NCBI GenBank assembly: GCA_964638245.1
Contig: CAZWZG010000043.1
Coordinates: 1 to 19,364 of the forward strand
Source: CAZWZG01 sp964638245
GTDB taxonomy: Bacteria > Pseudomonadota > Alphaproteobacteria > Rhodobacterales > Rhodobacteraceae
Direction of reading: 5' to 3'
DNA: 19,364 bases
The notes under the pieces are model-generated. The model was given only the letters and a program-made list of their open reading frames with translations, did no database searches and was not told the origin of the DNA. Position numbers and translations under genes: made by a program. Below, in pieces: positions 7,315 to 14,164 of the stretch; positions within the stretch are counted from its first letter, which is position 1, and every line of letters begins with the position of its first letter.

Positions 7315-7892
7315 CAGCTATCAACCCAAGTGGTGATCGCGGCCACGTCCGGGCGGGGGCGCTCTGGTGGGGGCGTGGTCTCGGTCCCAATATGGATCAA
7401 ACCTGCAATTGTTTCGTAACTGGCCAGACCCAATTCGGCCTCGGTAAATGAACCGTCATGGCTGGCCCAACCCGAAAGCCAGTTTGCGCCCCAGCCCGCG
7501 GCCAGGCAGGCATTGAGAAGCGATAGGCAGACCGCGCCTGCCGAGAGGACCTGTTCAATCCCAGGTATCTTTCCGGATGGCTTGGGTGATGAAACGACGG
7601 CGACTGCGAGGTCAGCGTTGCCAAACTGATCACGCATTTTCTGAATCGACTCGTCGTCTTTGCCTTTTGCGACGCCATACGCATCCACTGCTTCGGCCAA
7701 TCGCGCCAGCGCTGGCCTTTCCAGAACCACGAAGCGCCAGGGTTCAAGCTTGCCGTGGTCAGGCGCCCGGGCTGCAATCGTCAAAAGTTCAACTAACTCT
7801 TCCCGAGACGGGACGGGTGTTGTCAGCGTCTTGGCGGGCCGTGATCGGCGCGTGCGTAGGAAATCAAGAGCGGCGGGGTTGGGAACGGGCAT
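7314..7892 (-). CDS. YdjA-like FMN nitroreductase family protein
   Basis: The 192-residue protein matches the short, YdjA-type branch of the nitroreductase fold. It has an N-terminal RTRRSRPAKTL phosphate/FMN contact, the RAPDHGKLEPWRFVVLE motif (about 45-61), and a C-terminal GWGANWLSGWAS plus ETIAGLIHIG segment that completes the FMN pocket. Such enzymes are homodimers that reduce quinones, nitro compounds or other acceptors with NAD(P)H; the physiological substrate is usually unknown. I chose ATG 7892 because AGGAGG lies 5 bp upstream, an ideal ribosome site; the frame stays open to 7940 but the extra 16 residues are not family-like. It is the first gene of a coupled pair with the EI24-like gene. 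Confidence 0.9.
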   Translation of the reverse strand: MPVPNPAALDFLRTRRSRPAKTLTTPVPSREELVELLTIAARAPDHGKLEPWRFVVLERPALARLAEAVDAYGVAKGKDDESIQKMRDQFGNADLAVAVVSSPKPSGKIPGIEQVLSAGAVCLSLLNACLAAGWGANWLSGWASHDGSFTEAELGLASYETIAGLIHIGTETTPPPERPRPDVAAITTWVDS

Positions 7893-8435
7893 CAAGGCCT
7901 CCTGCGACGCATGTGGGTGTGTTTGAGTGCATTTAGTCATTGACCAAACGAAGGTCCAGCTAAGGAGCCAGTCCGACGAGTATCAGCAGAAGACAGGCGC
8001 CAGCCTCGTTTAAAGACAGTCCGGATGTGATCAAAAGCAAGCTTGTTAGACCAGTGCTGAGATCTGATCCCGCGCCGGACCCGTCAAAATGTGTTAAACA
8101 GAGACGTCCATATGGTCTGGCAATAAGAAAAGACACCTCGAGGCATCGTATCTCGGTTTTCCACGCAAAGTCTGTAGCTGCTCCGTCAAGACGTTGACCA
8201 AGGCGGAGTCAGTACCCTAGCTGTATTCAAATACTGTGGTCGCAGCAGCAGCGATCATACCGAAGTCCCAAATGCGCTTGGGTTCTAGGCATTTGCATCT
8301 CGAGCCAAAACGCATTTGGCTACAGGCACACCATAAGTTCGTTTGACAAACAGTGTGAGAAAGAAAGATCACAAAAGTCACATACATTGCCAATGCGGCA
8401 CCACTGCTCAGAGCACATGACTTCTGGCCTAGGTT
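7893..8435. other. 543-bp gene-free stretch, more A/T-rich than its surroundings
   Basis: No frame on either strand here has a convincing start, ribosome site or family motif. The stretch is visibly richer in A and T than its neighbours. It contains several inverted repeats: CCAAATGCG at 8268-8276 with CGCATTTGG at 8311-8319, GCCAAA/TTTGGC around 8304-8320, and GTTTGACAAAC at 8341-8351. It also holds the upstream region of the nitroreductase gene. It could be a decayed gene, an unannotated small RNA locus or plain spacer. I recognise nothing in it. Confidence 0.5.
8268..8319. repeat. 9-bp inverted repeat with nested short hairpins
   Basis: CCAAATGCG (8268-8276) is the exact reverse complement of CGCATTTGG (8311-8319). 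Each arm also lies in its own small hairpin (CCCAA...TTGGG at 8267-8282 and GCCAAA...TTTGGC at 8304-8320), and a third partial copy, GCATTTGC, lies between them at 8289-8296. Two alternative foldings are therefore possible. No T-tract follows. Confidence 0.4.
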
Positions 8436-8735
8436 TCAGCCAGCCTCAGCAGGTGACACTTCTGGGAGGGCGTCAGAGAAACGCTCGCCGTAGGCGACGA
8501 TGCAACTGTTCCCTTTGAGATCTGTCGTTACCATCAGCCAGTCACCGTCGTCTTCGGATACCCATAGCTCCATGATGGAAAACGGACGGACGACCCCGTT
8601 GGCCTTCTTCTCGGCTTGGAAGTCGCGGGAGATAACGCTGACCATCTCGTCGCGTGGATAACACACCGTGGTGGCCATAACGGGCAAAGCCGAAAGAGTT
8701 AGAATTGCTGTAATTGCCTTGAATATATTGGACAC
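8436..8735 (-). CDS. Orphan exported protein, about 99 residues, function unknown
   Basis: I do not recognise this protein. From the GTG at 8735 it begins with a signal peptide (SNIFKAITAILTLSALPVMA, predicted cut before TTVCYPRDEM). A mature domain of about 79 residues follows, with two cysteines (TVCYP and NSCIVAYG) that could form one disulfide. The segment MELWVSEDDGDWLMVTTDLKG reads like a beta-sheet core. A periplasmic or secreted location is likely. The GTG start places AAGGA about 10 bp upstream and begins exactly at the signal peptide; the frame is open further, to a TTG at 8798, which would spoil the signal peptide and overlap the promoter. It is divergent from ugpB, so the Pho box may influence it. 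Composition is less GC-rich than its neighbours. Confidence 0.65.
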   Translation of the reverse strand: MSNIFKAITAILTLSALPVMATTVCYPRDEMVSVISRDFQAEKKANGVVRPFSIMELWVSEDDGDWLMVTTDLKGNSCIVAYGERFSDALPEVSPAEAG

Positions 8736-8774
8736 GTCTGCTCGGTCCTTTTGGCTATTTATTTTTGTAACGGT

Positions 8775-8806
8775 TTTATGACGCGCGGCTGACTGCAAGT
8801 TGTCAA
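8775..8806 (-). promoter_or_regulatory. Candidate promoter of the orphan exported protein
   Basis: On the minus strand a perfect -35 TTGACA (8806 to 8801) is followed 18-20 bp later by a -10 like TCATAA or CATAAA (within 8781 to 8775). The spacing is longer than ideal. It lies about 40-70 bp upstream of the GTG at 8735 and only 20 bp from the edge of the Pho box that faces ugpB. Confidence 0.4.
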
Positions 8807-8825
8807 GCCTTTTGGCCGCCTCTCA

Positions 8826-8869
8826 CTGTCACCAAACTGTAAACAATCCGTCACGAGACTGTTTTCCAA
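8826..8869 (+). promoter_or_regulatory. PhoB box: four 11-bp-phased repeats upstream of ugpB
   Basis: CTGT occurs at 8826, 8837 and 8859, with CCGT at 8848, exactly 11 bp apart. Two of the units read CTGTCACCAAA and CCGTCACGAGA. This is the PhoB binding pattern (CTGTCA plus an A/T-rich 4-bp gap, in tandem), here as two adjacent boxes. A -10 like CATACT follows at 8874-8879, and no good -35 exists, as expected for a PhoB-activated promoter. ugpB starts at 8915. E. coli ugp is a known PhoB target, so motif and gene context support each other. Confidence 0.85.
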
Positions 8870-8914
8870 GCGCCATACTTCCGGCTCTGCAAGACACACC
8901 TTGGGGAGATACCA

Positions 8915-10213
8915 ATGCTTCGCACGACTCTTTTGTCGGCGGCGGCGTCAGTCGTTGTCGTCACTTCCGCTTCAGCCCAAACCGAGATCATCCTTTGGCA
9001 CGCCATGGGCGGCCAGCTGGGGGAGACCACCAATGCTTTGGCCGAGCAGTTCAATGCCAGCCAATCCGAATACACCGTCACACCCGTCTACAAGGGCGGC
9101 TACGAAGACACACTGACCGCCACGATAGCTGCCTTCCGCGCGGGCGAGCATCCAAATATCGTTCAAGTGTTTGATGCCGGTGCGGCAACCATCATCGGTG
9201 CCCAGGGCGCCGTCATCCCTGCCGAAGACCTGTTCGTACAGACGGGTACTCCGTTTGACGCAAACGAGTATATTCCCGGCGTCCGGTCGTTCTATGCGGA
9301 CTCAACCGGCAAGATGGTTGGCATGCCGTTTAACTCGTCCACGCCAATTCTCTACTACAATGTCGAGGCGCTTGCCGCAGCAGGCGTTGAGCCCCCCAAG
9401 ACTTGGGAAGAGTTTGAAAGCATCGCGCCCGCAATCGTCGAAGCGGGCTACATTCCGCTGGCTCAGTCGCACAGCCCATGGATCATGACCGAGAATTTCC
9501 ACTCGCGCCACGATCTGCCGTTTGCGACCAACAACAACGGGTTTGACGGGGCCGATGGCGCTCAGCTTCTGGTCAACAACGACGCCATCAAGGCCCACTT
9601 CACGGCCATGAAAGAGTGGTTGGACAACGGCTGGTATGGCTATTACGGCGCTGGCTGGGGTGACAACCAGACACCGTTCGAAAACGGTGAAGTGGCGATG
9701 TGGCTTGGGTCATCAGCTTCCTTTGGTGGTCTGAAAAACTCGACGGACTTCGAATTCTCGGCAACCTTCCTGCCCTATTGGGAAGCCGTGACCTCCGAGC
9801 CTGTTTCGACCTTCATCGGTGGTGCGGCGCTGTTTGCGATGTCCGGACATGACGCAGAAGAAAACGCCGGTGCGGCAGAATTCTTCCGCTTCCTGTCTTC
9901 GGCAGAGGTGCAGAAGTTCTGGCACGTTGAGACCGGCTACGTTCCGATCACGCAGGCCGCCTACGACCTGACGGCTGAAAGCGGCTACTACGCCGAAACG
10001 CCCCAGGCCGAAGTTGGAACGCTTCAGCTGACGCAAGCTGTTGGTGACCACAACGCCGGTTATCGCCTTGGCTTTTACGTGCAGATCCGCGACGTGATGA
10101 ACCGCGAATACGGCCGCATCTTCGCCGGGGAAACCGACGTCGAAAGCGCGTTTGCCGTCATCGAGGAAGAAGGCAACCGCCTTCTCCAGCGCTTCTCGCA
10201 GACGCTGAACTAA
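8915..10213 (+). CDS. ugpB: sn-glycerol-3-phosphate/glycerophosphodiester ABC transporter, periplasmic binding protein
   Basis: The 432-residue protein has a signal peptide (cut after SASA, about residue 21). The mature part closely follows E. coli UgpB along its length: ILWHAMGGQLGE, VYKGGYEDTL, PFNSSTPILYYN, NNNGFDGADGA, GYVPITQAAYDLT and YRLGFYVQIRD, with Arg384 in the last. It captures glycerol-3-phosphate or its diesters in the periplasm for UgpAEC. The E. coli pocket uses two tryptophans three residues apart (Trp169, Trp172). Here the second is present (Trp189), but the first position is His186 within QSHSPW, which may shift preference away from free glycerol-3-phosphate. GGGGAG precedes the ATG. 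It is the first gene of the operon, behind a PhoB box. Confidence 0.95.
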   Translation: MLRTTLLSAAASVVVVTSASAQTEIILWHAMGGQLGETTNALAEQFNASQSEYTVTPVYKGGYEDTLTATIAAFRAGEHPNIVQVFDAGAATIIGAQGAVIPAEDLFVQTGTPFDANEYIPGVRSFYADSTGKMVGMPFNSSTPILYYNVEALAAAGVEPPKTWEEFESIAPAIVEAGYIPLAQSHSPWIMTENFHSRHDLPFATNNNGFDGADGAQLLVNNDAIKAHFTAMKEWLDNGWYGYYGAGWGDNQTPFENGEVAMWLGSSASFGGLKNSTDFEFSATFLPYWEAVTSEPVSTFIGGAALFAMSGHDAEENAGAAEFFRFLSSAEVQKFWHVETGYVPITQAAYDLTAESGYYAETPQAEVGTLQLTQAVGDHNAGYRLGFYVQIRDVMNREYGRIFAGETDVESAFAVIEEEGNRLLQRFSQTLN

Positions 10214-10232
10214 CCCTTTTGTTCCGAGTACC

Positions 10233-10262
10233 GCGAGGGCCCTTCTTTGGGCCCTCGCTTTT
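10233..10262 (+). terminator. Intra-operon terminator between ugpB and ugpA
   Basis: GCGAGGGCCC (10233-10242) and GGGCCCTCGC (10249-10258) form a perfect ten-pair stem with a TTCTTT loop, followed by TTTT. It starts 20 bp after the ugpB stop and ends 24 bp before the ugpA start. In binding-protein transporter operons such hairpins commonly act as partial terminators or mRNA 3' stabilisers, so that the binding protein is made in excess of the permease. Confidence 0.85.
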
Positions 10263-10285
10263 CGACGTTTTGGGGAGCGTTGCCG

Positions 10286-11167
10286 GTGGAAAAAGCTCAG
10301 TTTCACAGCCCATGGATGCCTTATCTGCTGCTCGCGCCGCAGATGATCATTATCATCGTCTTCTTTTTCTGGCCCGCCGCCGAGGCGATCCGCGCCTCGT
10401 TCTTCCTCGAAGATCCGTTTTTCGGAAATTCCACTTTCGTTGGCCTCCAAAACTATTCTGACGCCTTTGCCGCGTCGGACTACCAGCGCACGGTCTGGTT
10501 CACCGTTGTCTTCACAGTTCTCGTTTCGCTTCTGTCGCTTTTTCTCGGCCTGATGCTGGCCGTCAGCGCCGACCGCGTGTTGCGCGGGCAATCAAGTTAC
10601 AAGACCCTTCTGATGTGGGTCTACGCCATCGCGCCACCCGTCGCTGGGCTGATCGGGGTCATGCTTTTTGACCAGCACATCGGCCCGCTCGTCGACTTTG
10701 TCGCGCTCTTCGGGTGGGAAATGCGCGTTGGCGTGAACTATTGGGACACCGGGTTCGCGATGATCGTGGTGTCGACGTGGAAGCAGGTTCCTTATTGCTT
10801 CATTTTCTTCCTCTCAGGCCTGCAGTCGATCCCGACCTCGGTCAAGGAAGCGAGCGCCATCGACTGCCGCTCGGAAACCCGCCGGTTCTGGACCATCACA
10901 TTCCCGCTTCTGGCACCGACGACGTTTTTCCTTCTGATCCTGAACATCACCTACGCAATGTTCGAAACCTTCGGAACCATTGACCAGATCGTCAAAGATC
11001 AGCCGGGCAATAGCCCCGTGACCCTTGTCTACAAGGTCTTTCGCGATGGCTTCAGGGGCAACGACATCGGCGGATCGTCGGCGCAATCGGTGGTGCTGAT
11101 GGTCGTCGTGCTGGCGCTGACGATCGCGCAGTTCCGTTTGATCGAACGCCGTATCCACTACACGTGA
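10286..11167 (+). CDS. ugpA: Glycerol-3-phosphate ABC transporter permease UgpA
   Basis: This 293-residue MalF-type inner-membrane permease has six hydrophobic segments. It parallels E. coli UgpA from the start (PYLLLAPQMIIIIVFFFWPA) through WKQVPYCFIFFLSGLQSIP to the end (SSAQSVVLMVVVLALTIAQF). The cytoplasmic EAA loop that docks on the ATPase reads EASAIDCRSETRRFWTITFP (188-207); the position usually held by the conserved Gly is Cys194. The start is GTG 10286, with GGGGAG 8 bp upstream; the frame is open to an upstream ATG at 10247, but that lies inside the terminator hairpin. It forms the channel with UgpE. The stop is followed after 10 bp by ugpE. Confidence 0.94.
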   Translation: MEKAQFHSPWMPYLLLAPQMIIIIVFFFWPAAEAIRASFFLEDPFFGNSTFVGLQNYSDAFAASDYQRTVWFTVVFTVLVSLLSLFLGLMLAVSADRVLRGQSSYKTLLMWVYAIAPPVAGLIGVMLFDQHIGPLVDFVALFGWEMRVGVNYWDTGFAMIVVSTWKQVPYCFIFFLSGLQSIPTSVKEASAIDCRSETRRFWTITFPLLAPTTFFLLILNITYAMFETFGTIDQIVKDQPGNSPVTLVYKVFRDGFRGNDIGGSSAQSVVLMVVVLALTIAQFRLIERRIHYT

Positions 11168-11177
11168 GGAGCGTCCA

Positions 11178-12083
11178 ATGGCTGTCACAGACCTACAAAA
11201 AGTGTCCGTTGGCAAACCGGCCAAGGACAAACCCACGCGCCTCAATCAGATCCGCGCGTACGACCACATCGTCCTAATCCTTGGCGTGTTCCTGATGATG
11301 GGGCCGATCCTTGTGGCGTTCATGACGTCGACTTATGACCACGTCACCATCCACCGTGAGGGGATGCAGTTCGGATTTGGCGGCCATTTCGCCGAAACCT
11401 ATGCAAACGTGCTCTACCAAGAAGGCGGGTTCACGGGTGAGGTGACGGGCCTTCTGATGACGCAAAACAGCCTGATCCTGGGGATTGGCTTTGCGGTCGG
11501 CAAGATCGTGGTCTCGATGCTGGCGGCCTATGCCATCGTCTACTTCCGCTTTCCGCTCGCCACGTTTTCCTTCTGGCTGATCTTCACGACGCTTCTTTTG
11601 CCGCTCGAAGTACGGATCCTCCCGTCCTACGAGGTGGTGCAGCAATTGGGCATGCTGAACACCTATTCCGGCCTGATCATCCCGCTGATCGCCTCGGCGA
11701 CGGGCACCTTCTTTTTCCGGCAGTTCTTCAAGTCGATCCCCAATGAAATGATCGAGGCTGCACGCATCGACGGTGCTGGTCCGATCCAATTCTTCTGGGA
11801 CATCCTCGTGCCGCTTTCAAAGACCATGATCGCGGCCATCTTCATCATCATGTTCGTTGTCGGCTGGAATCAGTACCTCTGGCCGACGCTGATGACGACC
11901 GAAGAAGGTTACTTCACGCTGGTGCGCGGCATCCGCAATATCATGCAGCAGATGATCGGCGCGGATATCCCCGAATATAACGAGGCGCTGGCCATGGCGA
12001 TCCTGGCCATGCTGCCGCCTGCGCTGGTGATCGTGATCTTCCAGCGGATGTTCATCAAAGGCCTGGTGGAACAAGAGAAATGA
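11178..12083 (+). CDS. ugpE: Glycerol-3-phosphate ABC transporter permease UgpE
   Basis: This 301-residue MalG-type permease has six transmembrane segments after a polar N-terminal extension of about 25 residues, which makes it some 20 residues longer than E. coli UgpE. Shared segments include VGKIVVSMLAAYAIVYFRFP, LLLPLEVRILPSYEV and SATGTFFFRQFFKSIP. A canonical EAA loop, EAARIDGAGPIQFFWDILVP, keeps its glycine, unlike UgpA. FVVGWNQYLWP and the final IKGLVEQEK also match. GAGGAG lies about 9 bp before the ATG. The gene overlaps ugpC by ATGA (four bases), implying translational coupling of permease and ATPase. Confidence 0.95.
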   Translation: MAVTDLQKVSVGKPAKDKPTRLNQIRAYDHIVLILGVFLMMGPILVAFMTSTYDHVTIHREGMQFGFGGHFAETYANVLYQEGGFTGEVTGLLMTQNSLILGIGFAVGKIVVSMLAAYAIVYFRFPLATFSFWLIFTTLLLPLEVRILPSYEVVQQLGMLNTYSGLIIPLIASATGTFFFRQFFKSIPNEMIEAARIDGAGPIQFFWDILVPLSKTMIAAIFIIMFVVGWNQYLWPTLMTTEEGYFTLVRGIRNIMQQMIGADIPEYNEALAMAILAMLPPALVIVIFQRMFIKGLVEQEK

Positions 12084-13123
12084 CGACACTTCAGATCAAA
12101 GACGCATTCAAACGCTACCCGAACGGAGCCGAGGCCGTAAAAGGCGTGTCGGTCGATGTGCAGGATGGCGAGCTAGTGGTTTTCGTTGGCCCCTCAGGCT
12201 GCGGCAAGTCCACGCTTCTTCGTATGGTGGCGGGACTTGAGTCCGTGACCGAAGGCGATATCGAGTTGGCCGGGCGGCGCGTGAACGACCTTGAGCCCGC
12301 GGATCGCAATATCGCGATGGTGTTCCAGAACTACGCGCTCTACCCCCATATGAGTGTGCGCAACAACCTGGCCTACGGCCTAAAGAACCGCGGCACGCCC
12401 AAGGCGGAGATTGACCAGAAAGTCACCGAGGCGGCCGAGCTTTTGCAGATCGCCCAGTTTCTGGATCGCAAGCCGTCGCAACTGTCGGGTGGACAGCGCC
12501 AGAGGGTTGCGATGGGGCGCGCCATCGTGCGGGACCCGGCGATCTTTCTTTTCGACGAACCGCTTTCGAACCTCGATGCAAAGCTGCGCAACCAGATGCG
12601 GCTGGAGATCAAGAAACTCCAGCGCCGCCTTGGAACGGCTGCCATTTACGTGACGCACGATCAGGTTGAGGCGATGACCCTGGCTGACCGCATTGTCGTC
12701 TTGAACGAGGGCCGAATTGAGCAGGTCGGCACGCCTGCCGAAGTCTACAGCAATCCTGCGTCGACCTTTGTGGCAAGCTTTATCGGCGCTCCGCCAATGA
12801 ACCTTCTACCCGCGGAGTTGTCGGACGACGGCCTACGGATCGGCGGCTTTGTTGCGCCCCATGACAGCACATATCGCGGTAAGGTCACGCTGGGACTGCG
12901 CCCCGAACGCGCGCATCTCAACGGCAAGGGCGCAGGTATTTTCGTCGACGTCGGCGTGGTCGAGGAACTTGGTGCACAACGCCTTATCCATGGAAGGATC
13001 GGGGATCACGATCTGACCATCGCGCAAGATGCTGAAAGCCCGATCCCGGAAGGTCGGATGGCCTTGGATTTCCGTGCGAGCGATCTGCATTTCTTTGATG
13101 CGGAGACCGGAACCCGTGTCTGA
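12080..13123 (+). CDS. ugpC: Glycerol-3-phosphate ABC transporter ATP-binding protein UgpC
   Basis: This 347-residue ATPase belongs to the MalK/UgpC (CUT1) class. Walker A is GPSGCGKST (37-45), the Q-loop Gln83 lies in MVFQNYALYPHM, the signature is LSGGQRQRVA (135-144), Walker B is IFLFDE (155-160) with D-loop SNLDAKL, and the switch is His193 in VTHDQVEAMT. The C-terminal part (about 235-347) is a TOBE regulatory domain with FIGAPPMNLLPAEL and LGLRPERAHL. It works as a homodimer under UgpA and UgpE. Its last codons overlap the GTG of the phosphodiesterase gene by 8 bp. All catalytic residues are present. Confidence 0.95.
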   Translation: MTTLQIKDAFKRYPNGAEAVKGVSVDVQDGELVVFVGPSGCGKSTLLRMVAGLESVTEGDIELAGRRVNDLEPADRNIAMVFQNYALYPHMSVRNNLAYGLKNRGTPKAEIDQKVTEAAELLQIAQFLDRKPSQLSGGQRQRVAMGRAIVRDPAIFLFDEPLSNLDAKLRNQMRLEIKKLQRRLGTAAIYVTHDQVEAMTLADRIVVLNEGRIEQVGTPAEVYSNPASTFVASFIGAPPMNLLPAELSDDGLRIGGFVAPHDSTYRGKVTLGLRPERAHLNGKGAGIFVDVGVVEELGAQRLIHGRIGDHDLTIAQDAESPIPEGRMALDFRASDLHFFDAETGTRV

Positions 13124-13922
13124 CGTGGGGCTAGGACTTCTGCCACTTCGTGACCGCATCAAGCAGGACGCCCCGATCGTTGTGGCCCACCGTGGCGACA
13201 TGCGCGCGGGCCCCGAGAATTCTCGCGCGGCTATCATCGCGGCGCGGGCCGTTGACATGGTCGAGATTGACGTAAGACTTTCCGCCGATGGCGTGCCGTT
13301 TGTCATGCACGACGAAGACCTTTGGCGCACCGCCGGTCGGAAAGACAGCGTCGATGCCCTTAGCGCCGCAGAATTGTCAGCTTCGCCGCTTCTCAACATT
13401 TCAGAAAACGTGCCGAGCCTCGCGGAGGCTTTGGACGCTGCCGGACCATCGCTTTACGTCGATGTTGATGTAAAAGACGCCAGCGAACTCGATCTGGTTG
13501 CAGCGTTTCTGGCAACGACGGGCGACGCCCACCGCGTTATGCTGAAAATGGATGTCACCGATGCTGAAAGCCTTGCCGCCTTGCAGACGCTGGAAACCCG
13601 CCACGGCATCCCGGTGATTGCGAAACTACAGCTCATGGATCAGGCTGACCTCGACCTCGTGGACGCGGTCAAAAACGCAGGCGTCCTCGCCGCAGAGATA
13701 GGGTTCAGCCGGATCGCCCTTGTCGCCGAGGCGTGCGCACGCGGGTTGCCGATTTCTGTCTATACCTTGGATGAGATTGCGTGTGACGGGTACTCCGACG
13801 CAAAAGGCCGGAGCAATCCGGATTTGGTCTGGGGGCATTTAGAAGATCTTGGTGTTAGACTTTTCATGACGGACGCGCCTGAAATCGTGGCTGATTTCCT
13901 CGACGCCACGACGGATGGATGA
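13116..13922 (+). CDS. ugpQ: Glycerophosphodiester phosphodiesterase, UgpQ-like
   Basis: The 268-residue GDPD-fold enzyme hydrolyses glycerophosphodiesters to glycerol-3-phosphate and an alcohol. Motifs in order are AHRG (His25, Arg26), PENS, VEIDVRLSADGVPFVMHD (metal ligands Glu50 and Asp52, catalytic His65), and a C-terminal VYTLDE and FMTDAPE. The usual third metal ligand Glu in an IEIK motif is here Asp118 in VDVDVKD. There is no signal peptide, so it should act in the cytoplasm on imported diesters, like E. coli UgpQ. The start is GTG 13116, overlapping ugpC by 8 bp; a longer open frame to 13029 lies wholly inside ugpC. It is the last gene of the operon. Confidence 0.9.
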   Translation: MSDVGLGLLPLRDRIKQDAPIVVAHRGDMRAGPENSRAAIIAARAVDMVEIDVRLSADGVPFVMHDEDLWRTAGRKDSVDALSAAELSASPLLNISENVPSLAEALDAAGPSLYVDVDVKDASELDLVAAFLATTGDAHRVMLKMDVTDAESLAALQTLETRHGIPVIAKLQLMDQADLDLVDAVKNAGVLAAEIGFSRIALVAEACARGLPISVYTLDEIACDGYSDAKGRSNPDLVWGHLEDLGVRLFMTDAPEIVADFLDATTDG

Positions 13923-14103
13923 ATTGGCGACTACGTGTCAATTGCCATCTCGTCGGCAACGGAGACGAGTGCTTGGTTGCACGTGGTTCAGGCATGCCCT
14001 TTACCAATAAAAGATCGCGCAAATCTTGTTCCGTTCGCAGCAAACGACAAAAGAAAAAGATCTCAGGAAATCTGACTTATTTGGCGATGTCTTCGTTCCA
14101 TCA

Positions 14104-14135
14104 GGAAAAAGTAAACCCCACGCCATGGCGTGGGG
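14104..14135 (-). terminator. Intrinsic terminator of the phytase-like gene
   Basis: CCCCACGCCA (14116-14125) and TGGCGTGGGG (14126-14135) form a perfect 20-bp palindrome. On the minus strand it is followed by TTTACTTTTT, a good U-tract, so it terminates the leftward phytase-like transcript 30 bp after its stop. On the plus strand it has no U-tract, but it may still act as a barrier for ugp read-through in the 242-bp convergent gap. Confidence 0.85.
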
Positions 14136-14164
14136 CTCCTTGGCGGAAAAATAGCCTCTAAGCT

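Noticed and set aside
8140..8217. Possible decayed coding remnant on the minus strand (short frame with LVNVLTEQLQTLRGKPRYDA)
   Set aside because: It is under 45 codons between stops, has no ATG or ribosome site, and matches no family I know.
8800..9174. A plus-strand frame covering the Pho box and the ugpB signal peptide
   Set aside because: It is out of frame with ugpB and overlaps the promoter; composition is not protein-like.
10862..10888. Compensating frameshifts in the UgpA EAA loop
   Set aside because: Shifting frame does not restore a better EAA motif. Downstream RRFW and FPLLAP are in frame, so a single Gly to Cys change is simpler.
13919..14161. An 80-codon plus-strand frame starting at the ugpQ stop (ATGA overlap)
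   Set aside because: It has basic, unstructured composition, runs through the palindromic terminator and has no ribosome site. Probably chance.
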